Shown: positions 41,219 through 50,540 of the stretch, in pieces
Layout: every line of letters starts with the position of its first letter
Numbering within the stretch: the first letter of the stretch is position 1
Source of the DNA: CAYYJR01 sp964472305
GTDB taxonomy: Bacteria > Armatimonadota > Hebobacteria > CAIYQO01
NCBI GenBank assembly: GCA_964472305.1
Contig: CAYYJR010000002.1
Span: 62,001-126,000, forward strand
Reading direction: 5' to 3'
Length of the DNA stretch: 64,000 nucleotides
Program-made: the position numbers and the translations under genes
Notes under the pieces: generated by a model
The model's database searches: none
Told to the model about the DNA's origin: nothing
Seen by the model: the letters and a program-made list of their open reading frames with translations, nothing else

Positions 41219-43180
41219 ATGGGTGATACACGCAAACGCTCGTCCGACATTGCCGTCGAGCAACTGTTGAATTTTGCCGCCGAATCCGGCATCGATGTCG
41301 AAACGGCCTGGGACCGCTATGCGAAACAGCAACCGCAATGCGGCTTCGGCAAGCTTGGGCTGTGCTGCCGCATCTGCAATATGGGTCCCTGTCGCATCGA
41401 CCCGTTCGGCAACGGTGCCCAGCGCGGCGTCTGCGGTGCCGACGCGGATACCATCGCGGCCCGCCATCTGGTGCGCATGATCGCCGCCGGCTCCGCCGCG
41501 CATGGCGAGCACGGGCGCAGCATCACGCACACCATGCAACTGGCCGGCCGCGGCGAGGCGAAGGACTATACGATTAAGGATGCGGATAAGCTGAAGCGTG
41601 TGGCAGCCGAATACGGCATCAAGACCGACCAGAGCCTCGAGAAAATCGCCACACAACTCGCGGAGAAAGGATTTGACGACTTCGGACGCCAGCACGGCGT
41701 ACAGACCTTTGTCCATCGCGCGCCGGAGAAACGGCAGAAGCTATGGGAGACGATGGGCGTCACCCCCGGCGGGGTGGACCGTGAAGTCGCCAACATCATG
41801 AATATCACGCTGATGGGCGTGGATAACGATTACAAGAGCATCCTCACCCACGGCATCCGCTGTGCGCTCGCGAATGGGTGGGGCGGTTCGATGATGGCCA
41901 CCGAATACACCGATATCCTTTTCGGCTCACCGAAGCCGCTGCGCTCCACCGTTAACCTGGGCATGTTCGGTGCGGATGAAGTCAACATTGTCGTGCACGG
42001 GCACGAGCCGGTGCTCTCCGAGATGATCGTGGAAGCCACCCGCGATCCGGAGTTGCTGGCGCTGGCGAAGGAAAAAGGCGCCAGCGGCATCACCCTGGGC
42101 GGCATCTGCTGTACCGCCAACGAAATCCTGATGCGGCATGGCGTGCCCATCGCCGGCAACTTTCTCACCCAGGAAGTCTCCATCCTCACCGGCGCCATCG
42201 AAGCGATGGTGGTTGACGTGCAGTGCATCATGCCCGGTCTGGCTGAAGTGGCGCGCTGCTTTCACACCAAACTCATCACCACATCGCCTAAGGCAAAATT
42301 CCCTGACGCCGACGTCACGCACATCGAACTGGATGAACACCACGCACTGGATACCGCGAAGCAGATCGTGCGCCTGGCTATCGAGAATTATGCCAATCGC
42401 GACCGGAAGCGCGTCAACATTCCCCCGCACACCACCGGCCTGGTCGCCGGCTTCACCGCGGAGAATACCTTCCAATTCCTCGGCGGCCGTTACCGCGCCA
42501 GTTATCGTCCATTGAACAACGCCATTATCGAAGGGCGCATCCGGGGATTGGCGGGCGTCGTGGGCTGTAACAATATGTGCTCCGCGCAGGATTCCTCACA
42601 CCTGGATATGACGATGGAGCTGATTAAAAACGACGTGCTGGTGGTGCAGACGGGATGCGCGGCCATCGCCTGTGCGAAATACGATCTGCTGTCGCCGGAA
42701 GGAGCGCGGTACGCCGGTCCCGGCCTGCGCGAAATCTGTGAGACTGTCGGCATCCCGCCGGTGCTGCATCTGGGCGCCTGTGTGGACAACAGCCGCATCC
42801 TCATCGCATTGTGCAATGTGTTGCGCGAAGGCGGCCTGGGCGAAGACCTGAGCGATATCCCGGTAGCCGGCGCGGCTCCGGAATGGATGAGCGAGAAAGC
42901 CATCTCCATCGGCTTCTACGTGGTGGCCAGCGGGATCTTTACCGTGTTTGGCGGCTCACACCCGGTGCTGGGCAGCCGCAACGTGGCGAATTACCTGCTG
43001 GATGAGATGGAGAGGGACTACGGCGCGAAATTCTCCTTCGAATCCGACCCCATCAAGGCGGCGCACGAGATGATCGCACACATCGATAAGAAGCGCGAGG
43101 CGCTGAAACTGCGCCCGATGCTCCATGAAGGCACAACCATGTCGGATGCATTGGTCGGCGTGAGCGCCTGCAAGCACTAG
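41219..43180 (+). CDS. cooS: Carbon monoxide dehydrogenase catalytic subunit
   Basis: This 653-residue homodimeric Ni-Fe-S enzyme interconverts CO2 and CO. The N-terminus carries the D- and B-cluster cysteines (PQCGFGKLGLCCRICNMGPC). C-cluster ligands are present: His in VVHGHEPVLSE, Cys in GGICCTAN, then GCNNMC, TGCAAIAC and GACVDNSR. In this context it should be the CODH partner of AcsB and feed CO through the internal channel, although the sequence belongs to the general CooS/AcsA family and a separate CO-oxidising role remains possible. Start ATG 41219 has GAGAGG at 5 nt. It is followed by a CooF-like ferredoxin and NuoEF-type subunits. Confidence 0.96.
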   Translation: MGDTRKRSSDIAVEQLLNFAAESGIDVETAWDRYAKQQPQCGFGKLGLCCRICNMGPCRIDPFGNGAQRGVCGADADTIAARHLVRMIAAGSAAHGEHGRSITHTMQLAGRGEAKDYTIKDADKLKRVAAEYGIKTDQSLEKIATQLAEKGFDDFGRQHGVQTFVHRAPEKRQKLWETMGVTPGGVDREVANIMNITLMGVDNDYKSILTHGIRCALANGWGGSMMATEYTDILFGSPKPLRSTVNLGMFGADEVNIVVHGHEPVLSEMIVEATRDPELLALAKEKGASGITLGGICCTANEILMRHGVPIAGNFLTQEVSILTGAIEAMVVDVQCIMPGLAEVARCFHTKLITTSPKAKFPDADVTHIELDEHHALDTAKQIVRLAIENYANRDRKRVNIPPHTTGLVAGFTAENTFQFLGGRYRASYRPLNNAIIEGRIRGLAGVVGCNNMCSAQDSSHLDMTMELIKNDVLVVQTGCAAIACAKYDLLSPEGARYAGPGLREICETVGIPPVLHLGACVDNSRILIALCNVLREGGLGEDLSDIPVAGAAPEWMSEKAISIGFYVVASGIFTVFGGSHPVLGSRNVANYLLDEMERDYGAKFSFESDPIKAAHEMIAHIDKKREALKLRPMLHEGTTMSDALVGVSACKH

Positions 43181-43190
43181 GGAGGCCCGT

Positions 43191-43712
43191 ATGAAAGGCA
43201 TGATCGTCGTTAAGGCGCACCGGTGTACCGGGTGTAAATCGTGCGAGATTGCGTGTGCGGTCGAGCATTCCGCCAGTCAGGACCTGTTTACGGCCATCCT
43301 GGAAGATCCGGCGCCGGTGCCGCGCGTCGGCGTGGCACAGGGAGAGGGCTTTGTCGTGCCCCTGCAGTGCCGGCAATGCGCGGATGCCCCGTGCATGGCC
43401 GTATGTCCCACCCATGCGCTGCGGCGCGCGGACAAAAACAGCCCGGTGGTGTTGTCCGCCGAGCAATGCATCGGTTGTACCTGGTGCGTGCTCGCCTGTC
43501 CCTTTGGCGTCATCAAACTGGATGAACGGCATCACGCCATCATCAAGTGCGACCAGTGTGTCGAACGACTGGCGCGCGGTGAGCAACCGGCGTGCGTGGT
43601 CGCCTGTCCGACCGGGGCGTTGGAGTTCAAGTCGCAGCAAGACGTGCTCACGGAAAAGCGTGAGGCGTACCTGGTGCAGATCGGGTGCAGCCTGGTTGGA
43701 GGCGAGAAATGA
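43191..43712 (+). CDS. cooF: CooF-like four-cluster ferredoxin
   Basis: This 173-residue polyferredoxin has four Cys4 sets, beginning CTGCKSCEIAC and QCRQCADAPCMAVCP, then CIGCTWCVLACPFG and CDQCVERLARG...ACVVACPTGA. This arrangement matches the CooF/HycB/FdhB-type electron-transfer subunits. It sits 10 nt after cooS and overlaps the NuoE gene by 4 nt (ATGA), so it probably passes electrons between CODH and the NuoEF module. GGGAGG precedes the start. Confidence 0.9.
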   Translation: MKGMIVVKAHRCTGCKSCEIACAVEHSASQDLFTAILEDPAPVPRVGVAQGEGFVVPLQCRQCADAPCMAVCPTHALRRADKNSPVVLSAEQCIGCTWCVLACPFGVIKLDERHHAIIKCDQCVERLARGEQPACVVACPTGALEFKSQQDVLTEKREAYLVQIGCSLVGGEK

Positions 43713-44188
43713 GCCAGGTCGCGCCATGTCCGAGTGATGCCGCTGTCAACACTGTGCTCGAGCGCTATCCCGCCCAGCCCTCTTCGCTCATCGCCGTGCT
43801 GCAGGATTTGCAGGAAATCCTGCATTATCTGCCGGAGGAGGCGCTCAATCGCATCGCTGCTGAACTGCAGGTGCCGCGGATGCAGGTTTACCATGTGGCC
43901 ACCTTTTATAAGTCCTTCAGCCTGAAGCCGCGCGGGAAACACCTGATCAGTATCTGCCGTGGTACGGCATGCCATGTGAAAGGCGCGGAAAAAGTCGCCG
44001 ACATGCTCGCGGCAGAACTGCATATCGGGGATGGCGAGACAACGGCAGACGGACTGTTTACCGTGCAGAGTGTGCGTTGTCTCGGTTGTTGTTCGCTGGC
44101 GCCGGTCATCATGATCGATGGCGACGTCTATGGCGGCGTCACCTCGCCGGCGCTGCGACAAATCATCAAGCAGTACCGCACAGGATAA
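43709..44188 (+). CDS. NuoE-like [2Fe-2S] subunit (CODH-associated)
   Basis: This 159-residue thioredoxin-like ferredoxin subunit of NAD(P)H-dependent oxidoreductases begins with a helical domain (LIAVLQDLQEILHYLPEEAL, VYHVATFYKSFSL). The [2Fe-2S] cysteines follow: CRGTAC and CLGCC. It is translationally coupled to the CooF-like gene (ATGA overlap) and followed after 2 nt by NuoF. Together they form a diaphorase module. The role here (CODH electron transfer to or from NAD(P)) is inferred from position only. Confidence 0.92.
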   Translation: MSQVAPCPSDAAVNTVLERYPAQPSSLIAVLQDLQEILHYLPEEALNRIAAELQVPRMQVYHVATFYKSFSLKPRGKHLISICRGTACHVKGAEKVADMLAAELHIGDGETTADGLFTVQSVRCLGCCSLAPVIMIDGDVYGGVTSPALRQIIKQYRTG

Positions 44189-44190
44189 TC

Positions 44191-46101
44191 ATGATTATTC
44201 ACACTCCTGACGAGTTAGCGAAGAAGCGTGCCGCCTGTCGAGAAGCCATGCTCGATGCGCGTCCCCGGATATTGGTCGGGATGGCCACCTGCGGATTGGC
44301 CAGCGGAGCGCGGCGGGTGTATGACGCATTACAGGTACAGGCGGTGGAGCAGGAACTGGATCTCCGCATTCTGGAATCCGGGTGCCGCGGCGCCTGTTTC
44401 CTGGAGCCGCTGGTTGATGTCGTGCTGCCGGGACTGGCGCGCATTACCTATGTGCAGGTTACGGTAGAGGATATTCCGGAACTGCTCGCGGCAACCGCGG
44501 AAGGGAAAATGTACCCGAAACGGGCCATCGGGTGGGCCAGTACCGAGCCATTCCTGTTGGATGACCACGATGAACCTTACCATGCAGGGCGGCAGCCATT
44601 CACCGGGGGTGATGTGCCGCCACTCGCCAGCCTGCCGTTTTTCCGCCAGCAGATGTATGTCGCCATGCGGAATTGCGGCTATATCGATCCGACATCAATC
44701 GACGAGTATCTGGCCAAAGGCGGATACGCCGCGGCGGCAAAAGCACTGACGACGATGGAGCCGATGCAGATCATCGACGAGATCAAACGCTCCGGTTTGC
44801 GTGGGCGTGGCGGCGGCGGCTTTCCCACCGGGCGCAAATGGGAAACCTGCCGGAAGGCGCACGGTTCACCACGCTATGTCATCTGCAATGCGGATGAAGG
44901 CGATCCCGGCGCATATATGGACCGCTCTATCATTGAAGGCGACCCGCACAGCCTGATTGAAGGGATGCTGATCGGCGCCTATGCCGTGGGGGCGGAGCAC
45001 GGCTACCTGTATGTCCGTGAGGAGTATCCGCTGGCTGTGCAACGGCTGCGAGTGGCCTTGCGCCAGGCGGAAGCATACGGACTGCTGGGCAACAATATTT
45101 TCGGTTCGGGACAGAACTTCACGATTCAGATCAACCGGGGCGCGGGCGCCTTTGTCTGCGGTGAATCGACGGCGTTGATGGCCTCATTGGAAGGTCGGGT
45201 GGGCGAACCGCGCGCGAAGTATATCCATACAGTCGAAAGCGGCCTGTGGAGTAAACCCAGTTGCCTGAATAACGTAGAGACCTGGAACAACGTGCCGGCG
45301 ATTATCCAGCGCGGCGCCGCGTGGTTCGCCGGGATCGGCACGGAAGGCAGTAAAGGCACCAAAGTGTTCTCGCTGGTCGGGAAAGTCAATAACGTCGGAC
45401 TGGTTGAAGTGCCGATGGGCATGACATTGCGGCAGGTGATTGAAGACATCGGCGGCGGTATTCCCGACGGCAAGCAATTGAAAGCGGTGCAAACCGGTGG
45501 TCCGTCGGGTGGCTGCATTCCGGCGACCCATCTCGATTTACCGGTCGATTACGAGAGTTTGTCCTCGGTCGGTTCGATGATGGGTTCCGGTGGCATGATC
45601 GTGATGGATGAAAGCACCTGCATGGTGGACGTGGCACGTTATTTCCTCGCGTTTCTGAAAGATGAATCGTGCGGAAAATGTGTGCCGTGCCGTGAAGGCA
45701 CCGCCCGCATGCTGGATATCCTGACCGGCATTTGCGAAGGCCGCGGCCAGTCCGGCGACATCGAGTTGCTGCGCGAACTGGCGACCGTCATGACCGATGG
45801 TGCGCTCTGCGCGCTGGGCACCTCAGCGCCCAATCCGGTGCTGACCACGCTGGAATATTTCGCTGATGAGTATCAGGCGCACATCGAAGAGCATCGCTGT
45901 CCGGCGAAGGTGTGCCGGGCGCTGATCAGCTTCCGAGTGCTCTCCGAGCAGTGTACGGGTTGTACCGCCTGTGCAAAGGCCTGTCCTGCGGAAGCGGTGA
46001 CAGGATTGCCGAAGAAGCCGCACGTGATTGATCCCGCCCGCTGCATCAAATGTGGGCTCTGTGCCGACGCCTGCCGTTTCGCGGCAATCGAGGTTAGTTA
46101 A
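44191..46101 (+). CDS. NuoF-like NAD(P)H-binding flavoprotein (CODH-associated)
   Basis: This 636-residue subunit has three parts. An N-terminal thioredoxin-like domain has Cys residues (ATCGLASG and SGCRGAC). The central NuoF core has the NADH/FMN loops GLRGRGGGGFPTGRKW and CNADEGDPGAYMDRSIIEG, GAGAFVCGESTALMASLEG, and the [4Fe-4S] site ESCGKCVPCREG. A C-terminal 2x[4Fe-4S] domain carries CTGCTACAKACP and CIKCGLCADACR. It resembles the flavin subunits of bifurcating hydrogenases and NAD-linked formate dehydrogenases. ATG 44191 follows AGGA. It is about 21 residues longer than its paralogue at 59740. Confidence 0.94.
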   Translation: MIIHTPDELAKKRAACREAMLDARPRILVGMATCGLASGARRVYDALQVQAVEQELDLRILESGCRGACFLEPLVDVVLPGLARITYVQVTVEDIPELLAATAEGKMYPKRAIGWASTEPFLLDDHDEPYHAGRQPFTGGDVPPLASLPFFRQQMYVAMRNCGYIDPTSIDEYLAKGGYAAAAKALTTMEPMQIIDEIKRSGLRGRGGGGFPTGRKWETCRKAHGSPRYVICNADEGDPGAYMDRSIIEGDPHSLIEGMLIGAYAVGAEHGYLYVREEYPLAVQRLRVALRQAEAYGLLGNNIFGSGQNFTIQINRGAGAFVCGESTALMASLEGRVGEPRAKYIHTVESGLWSKPSCLNNVETWNNVPAIIQRGAAWFAGIGTEGSKGTKVFSLVGKVNNVGLVEVPMGMTLRQVIEDIGGGIPDGKQLKAVQTGGPSGGCIPATHLDLPVDYESLSSVGSMMGSGGMIVMDESTCMVDVARYFLAFLKDESCGKCVPCREGTARMLDILTGICEGRGQSGDIELLRELATVMTDGALCALGTSAPNPVLTTLEYFADEYQAHIEEHRCPAKVCRALISFRVLSEQCTGCTACAKACPAEAVTGLPKKPHVIDPARCIKCGLCADACRFAAIEVS

Positions 46102-46102
46102 G

Positions 46103-46909
46103 ATGGAAGCGAGCGCGACGCAATTTCGTTTAGACGGACAGACGGTCACCGCCCAACCGGGTGAGACGGTGCTGAGCGTGGCCCGGCGCTGCGGCATCGA
46201 GATTCCCACCCTGTGCCATCATGATGCCGTCACTCCTTACGGCGCGTGCCGGTTATGCCTGGTGGAAGTGGTGTGGGGCACGCGGTCGAAAATCGTCACG
46301 TCCTGCATTTACACCCCCTGGGAAGGCGATGTCATCCTCACCAACAGCGAACGCGTGCGGCAAGCACGGCGGTTAACACTCGAATTGCTGCTCGCCCGTT
46401 GTCCGACGGTAGAGAGCATCCGCTCCCTCGCGCGTGAGTATGGCGTGGAAGCCTCACGCTTCCAGACGCAGGCTGTCGATGGGTCAACACGCTGTATCCT
46501 CTGCGGTTTGTGTGTCCGCGTTTGTGATGAGGTGGTCGGCCAGCACGCCATCGGGTATGCGCAACGTGGCAGCGAGCGTGTCATTTCATCACCGTATGGC
46601 GCGCAGACGGACGAATGCGTCGGGTGTCTCGCCTGTGTGTTTGTCTGTCCCACGCAAGCCCTGCACTACGAGGACGTCGACGGCAAGCGGATCATGAAGG
46701 AATTTCATACGGAAATGCCGCTGGTTGCGTGTCGTGTCTGTGGCATGGAATTCGCCACCGCGCGCAACGTCGCCAAAATACAGCAACAGTTGAATCTGCC
46801 CCTGGAATATGCCGAAACCTGCCCGCGCTGTCGCGGGACGCAATTCCGGGAGGTTATGGAACACGCGCTGATAACTCGCGCCACGTCCGGTTCATCCTCG
46901 TCGGAGTGA
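46103..46909 (+). CDS. Truncated NuoG/HoxU-type iron-sulfur protein without the His-Cys3 cluster
   Basis: This 268-residue protein has a [2Fe-2S] domain (CHHDAVTPYGACRLCLVEV, then SCIYTPWEG) and two [4Fe-4S] sets (CILCGLCVRVCDE and CVGCLACVFVCP). Between them, where NuoG/HoxU/FdhA proteins carry HPNECLTCAKNQQCELQ, this one has RCPTVESIRSLAREYG, so the His-Cys3 cluster is lost. The C-terminal 50 residues add CRVC and CPRC, a rubredoxin-like Cys4 site. It lies 1 nt after NuoF, completing the five-gene CODH set. Start ATG 46103, GAGG upstream. No hydrogenase H-cluster is present. Confidence 0.85.
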   Translation: MEASATQFRLDGQTVTAQPGETVLSVARRCGIEIPTLCHHDAVTPYGACRLCLVEVVWGTRSKIVTSCIYTPWEGDVILTNSERVRQARRLTLELLLARCPTVESIRSLAREYGVEASRFQTQAVDGSTRCILCGLCVRVCDEVVGQHAIGYAQRGSERVISSPYGAQTDECVGCLACVFVCPTQALHYEDVDGKRIMKEFHTEMPLVACRVCGMEFATARNVAKIQQQLNLPLEYAETCPRCRGTQFREVMEHALITRATSGSSSSE

Positions 46910-46948
46910 TGGACCGCCGGACGCTGATCACTTGAGAAGGAGTGATGC

Positions 46949-49126
46949 ATGTCTAAAGTCATTGCCGCCGCCGCCATTCGTGGGGCACATGAAATCTTCG
47001 CCGATGCGGAAGCCCGTTGGAACGCCGCGCGCGAGTCGAGTGGGGAAAGCACGGAAGTCGGCTTCCCCGAGACGGCGTTTTTCCTCCCCATGGCCAACGC
47101 ATTGATGGGGTTGGAAGTGAAAACCGTCGGCGAGATGAAGCCGATTCTGGAGCATGCGCGTGAGTTGCTGCCGCCGCACCCGTCGGAAACCCTGTGGTTG
47201 CCATACCTGGGCGACACCCTCGACGCGGGTATCGCAACCCTGTTGGCGGAAGAGTTGGTCGTCGCGCTGCGCTATCTGACGAAAGAGGAGCCGCAACCGG
47301 ATTGCAACGGCTTCTTCACCGACACCATCCTGCGCACCCTCGGCATCCAGCTCGTCGATGGCCGCATGCCCGGCTTCGCCGCCATTCTGGGTGCCGCGCC
47401 GGACGTGGAGACGGCAGTGATGATCGTGCGTGAACTGCAGAAGCGCAATATTCTCTCCTTCGTCGGGTCAAGTTCCAACGGCGTCAGCATCGTCGATCAG
47501 TTGAAGGAAGGTGGCGTCGAGATGAGCTGGGATACGTATATCGTCCCGTATGGCCGCGACACCATCTCCGCCATCTATCCGCTGCACTGGGCGATCCGCG
47601 GCGCGCTGACCTTCGGCGGCATTAAGGCCGGCGAGGCGTTGAAATCGCTGCTCTATTGCAAGGACCGTGTGTTTGCCTTCGGATTAACCCTCGGCGAGGT
47701 GGACGACATCAAGTATGCCACCGGCGCTGCCGCCATCAACATGGGCTTCCCAATCATCGCCGACACGCCCATCCCGCAGATTTTGCCCACCGGCATCTGC
47801 ACCTTCGAACACGTGGTGCATGAACTGGATCATCTGAAAATCGTGCCGCGCTGTATCGAGGTGCGCGGGGTGCGCGTGAAGGTATCCGATCTGGATATTC
47901 CGGTGCCGTTCTCTGCCGCCTTCGAAGGTGAGCGCGTGCGCCGCGAGGATATGCAGGTGGAGTTCGGCGGCAAGTACTCTCCCGCGTATGAATACCTGCA
48001 CGTGGTGGATGCGGAAGGCATCGAAGACGGACAAATCGAACTGGTCGGTCCGGACATCGATACCGTCGACGTCGGGAAAGCGATGCCGCTGGGGATCGTG
48101 GTTGAGGTGGCCGGACGCAAAATGCAGGCGGACTTCGAAGGCATTATGGAGCGCCAGGTGCACTCGTTCCTCAACGAAGCGATGGGCATCTTCCATATGG
48201 GACAGCGCAACCAGATCTGGGTGCGCATCAACAAGGAAGCCTACGAAAAAGGATTCCGCCTGCGGCACTTCGGCGTCATCCTCCATGCCAAGATGCACGA
48301 TATGTACGGTGCCATCCTGGATAAGGTGAAGGTGACCATCTACACCGATGAAGCGAAAGTGCGCGCGTTGATGCCGGAGGCGATCACCGCCTACCAGCAT
48401 CGCGACGAGCGCGTGGCCGGCATGACCGACGAGAGCGTGGATACCTTCTACTCCTGCTCGCTGTGTCAATCTTTCGCCCCCAACCATATCTGCATCATCA
48501 GCCCGGAACGCCTCGGGTTGTGCGGCGCCTACAACTGGCTGGACGGCAAGGCGGGATTCGAGATCAACCCCGTCGGCTGCAACCAGCCGGTCGCCAAAGG
48601 CACGGTCATCGACCAGGAAAAAGGGCAGTGGGAAGGTGTGAACCAGTTCGTCTACGAGAAATCGAACCGTTCCATCGAGCAGATCGAACTGTACTCGCTG
48701 ATGGGATTCCCGATGACCTCCTGCGGCTGTTTCGAATGCATCCTGGCCATTGTCCCGGAGGCGAACGGCCTGATGATCGTCAACCGAGAATACCCGGGTA
48801 TGACCCCGTGCGGCATGCCGTTCTCGACCCTGGCTGGGTCGGTGGGCGGCGGCAACCAGACGCCGGGCTTCCTGGGTGTCGGACGCCTGTATGTCGTCAG
48901 CCGCAAATTCATTGCCGGCGACGGCGGCATACAGCGGCTGGTGTGGATGCCCAAGGAACTGAAGGAATTCTTGCGCCCGCGGTTGGAAGAGCGCGCGCGG
49001 GAGATCGGAATTGCCAATTTCGTCGACATGATCGCCGACGAAACGGTCGCCACCACCGCCGAGGAGTTGGTGGCGCATATGACGGAAGTCGGACATCCCG
49101 CATTGGAGATGGACCCGCTATTCTGA
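46949..49126 (+). CDS. acsB: Acetyl-CoA synthase (CODH/ACS beta subunit)
   Basis: This 725-residue bacterial-type ACS joins CO, a methyl group from the corrinoid protein and CoA to acetyl-CoA. The A-cluster ligands are all present: Cys503, Cys506, Cys515 and Cys525 (CSLCQSFAPNHIC...GLC) bind the [4Fe-4S] cluster, and Cys592-Gly-Cys594 binds the distal Ni. These are exactly three residues before the Moorella numbering I know. The full N-terminal domain that contacts CODH is present, unlike the archaeal CdhC. AAGGAG lies 7 nt before the ATG. It opens the acsB-acsC-RACo-cooC-acsD-acsE run. Confidence 0.97.
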   Translation: MSKVIAAAAIRGAHEIFADAEARWNAARESSGESTEVGFPETAFFLPMANALMGLEVKTVGEMKPILEHARELLPPHPSETLWLPYLGDTLDAGIATLLAEELVVALRYLTKEEPQPDCNGFFTDTILRTLGIQLVDGRMPGFAAILGAAPDVETAVMIVRELQKRNILSFVGSSSNGVSIVDQLKEGGVEMSWDTYIVPYGRDTISAIYPLHWAIRGALTFGGIKAGEALKSLLYCKDRVFAFGLTLGEVDDIKYATGAAAINMGFPIIADTPIPQILPTGICTFEHVVHELDHLKIVPRCIEVRGVRVKVSDLDIPVPFSAAFEGERVRREDMQVEFGGKYSPAYEYLHVVDAEGIEDGQIELVGPDIDTVDVGKAMPLGIVVEVAGRKMQADFEGIMERQVHSFLNEAMGIFHMGQRNQIWVRINKEAYEKGFRLRHFGVILHAKMHDMYGAILDKVKVTIYTDEAKVRALMPEAITAYQHRDERVAGMTDESVDTFYSCSLCQSFAPNHICIISPERLGLCGAYNWLDGKAGFEINPVGCNQPVAKGTVIDQEKGQWEGVNQFVYEKSNRSIEQIELYSLMGFPMTSCGCFECILAIVPEANGLMIVNREYPGMTPCGMPFSTLAGSVGGGNQTPGFLGVGRLYVVSRKFIAGDGGIQRLVWMPKELKEFLRPRLEERAREIGIANFVDMIADETVATTAEELVAHMTEVGHPALEMDPLF

Positions 49127-49159
49127 TTCCATGCCGAATCCGGAAGGACGGAGGTTATT

Positions 49160-50494
49160 ATGGCCCTGAAAGCGTTGGATATCTACAAGCATTTGCCGAA
49201 ATCGAACTGCGCCAAGTGCGGGTGTCCCACCTGCCTGGCCTTTGCGATGCAGTTGGCATCGAAAAAGGGCAGTCTCGATCAATGCCCGGAGATCACCGCC
49301 GATGCGCGCGCCGTGTTGGATGGCGCGTCGGCGCCGCCGATTCGCCTGGTGACGATCGGTACGGGGAGCGGCGCAGTGCAGGTGGGCAATGAGACAGTGT
49401 TGTTCCGCCACGACGAGACGTTCTATCATCCCACCGGCATCGCCGTGCGGGTGAAAGATACGGCGTCCGATCTGCCGGCGCGCATGGCTGCCGTGAAAGC
49501 CCTCTCCTTCGAGCGGGTCGGCCAGCGCATCGCGGTAGATATGATCGCGGTGGAGAACGCCTCCGGCGACCCTGCCACCTTTACCGCCGCCGTCTCCGCG
49601 GCCGCCGATACCGGATTGGCGCTTATTCTGATTGCCGACTCGCCGACCAACCTTGCCGAAGTGCTGAAGGTATGCGCCGACCAGAAACCGCTGCTCTATC
49701 GGGCGACCGCGGAGAATTGGGAAGAGATGGCGACTATTGCCCGCGAATGCGCGTGCCCGCTGGTCGTTGCCGCCGCCGATTTGGAAGCAGCGGCGGAGTT
49801 GACGCAGAAGATCGCCGCCTGCGGCGCGCAGGACCTGGTACTTGATGTCTCGACCGGCAACCTGGCCGGAACGCTGGGAGCGCTGACCAAAGTGCGGCGG
49901 CTGGCGCTGAAGAAAGCCTGCCGTCCGCTGGGTTATCCCTGTCTGGTAATGCCTGCCAGCCAGGATCCGTGGCTGGCAGCGGCGGAGGCGGGAACCTGTA
50001 TTGCCAAATACGCCGGCATCGTCATCGTCGATACCGTCGAGCCATGGGTGATTCTCCCACTGTTGACCGTGCGCCAGAATATCTTCACCGACCCGCGCAA
50101 GCCGGTACAGGTGGAACCCAAGCTCTACGCGGTCGGTGCCGTCACTGATAAGTCCCCACTGCTGATCACCACCAACTTCTCACTGACCTATTACACGGTG
50201 GAAGGCGACGTCGAGGCCAGCCGCGTGCCGTCTTACATCGGCGTCATCGATACGGAAGGCACCTCCGTGCTGACGGCGTGGGCTTCGGAAAAACTCACCG
50301 CCGCCAAGGTGGCGAAATTCCTCAACAGCGAGGAAGTGACCGCAAAGGTCTCCCATCGGAAGGTCATTCTTCCGGGCTACATTTCCGTGATGAGCGGCGC
50401 TTTGGAAGACGAATCGGGGTGGCAGGTGCAGGTCGGCCCGCGTGAATCCTCCGGCATCGCCAAGTACCTGAAGATGGTATGGAAAGCGGACTAA
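49160..50494 (+). CDS. acsC: Corrinoid iron-sulfur protein large (gamma) subunit
   Basis: This 444-residue protein carries the methyl group on cobalamin between the methyltransferase and ACS. The N-terminal [4Fe-4S] domain uses Cys17, Cys20, Cys25 and Cys42 (NCAKCGCPTC...C). A TIM barrel and the C-terminal cobamide-binding domain follow (TNFSLTYYTVEGDVEASRVP, VILPGYISVMSGALEDESGW). It pairs with AcsD, encoded downstream. GGAGG precedes the ATG; the gap to acsB is 33 nt. Confidence 0.96.
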   Translation: MALKALDIYKHLPKSNCAKCGCPTCLAFAMQLASKKGSLDQCPEITADARAVLDGASAPPIRLVTIGTGSGAVQVGNETVLFRHDETFYHPTGIAVRVKDTASDLPARMAAVKALSFERVGQRIAVDMIAVENASGDPATFTAAVSAAADTGLALILIADSPTNLAEVLKVCADQKPLLYRATAENWEEMATIARECACPLVVAAADLEAAAELTQKIAACGAQDLVLDVSTGNLAGTLGALTKVRRLALKKACRPLGYPCLVMPASQDPWLAAAEAGTCIAKYAGIVIVDTVEPWVILPLLTVRQNIFTDPRKPVQVEPKLYAVGAVTDKSPLLITTNFSLTYYTVEGDVEASRVPSYIGVIDTEGTSVLTAWASEKLTAAKVAKFLNSEEVTAKVSHRKVILPGYISVMSGALEDESGWQVQVGPRESSGIAKYLKMVWKAD

Positions 50495-50540
50495 ACGCAC
50501 GCCCCGGCATTGTCCCCCCTGCGCGGATGATAGGGAAACG

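Noticed and set aside
47684..49096. Minus-strand frame of 470 codons opposite acsB
   Set aside because: Antisense of a conserved gene with all catalytic residues; no independent protein signature.
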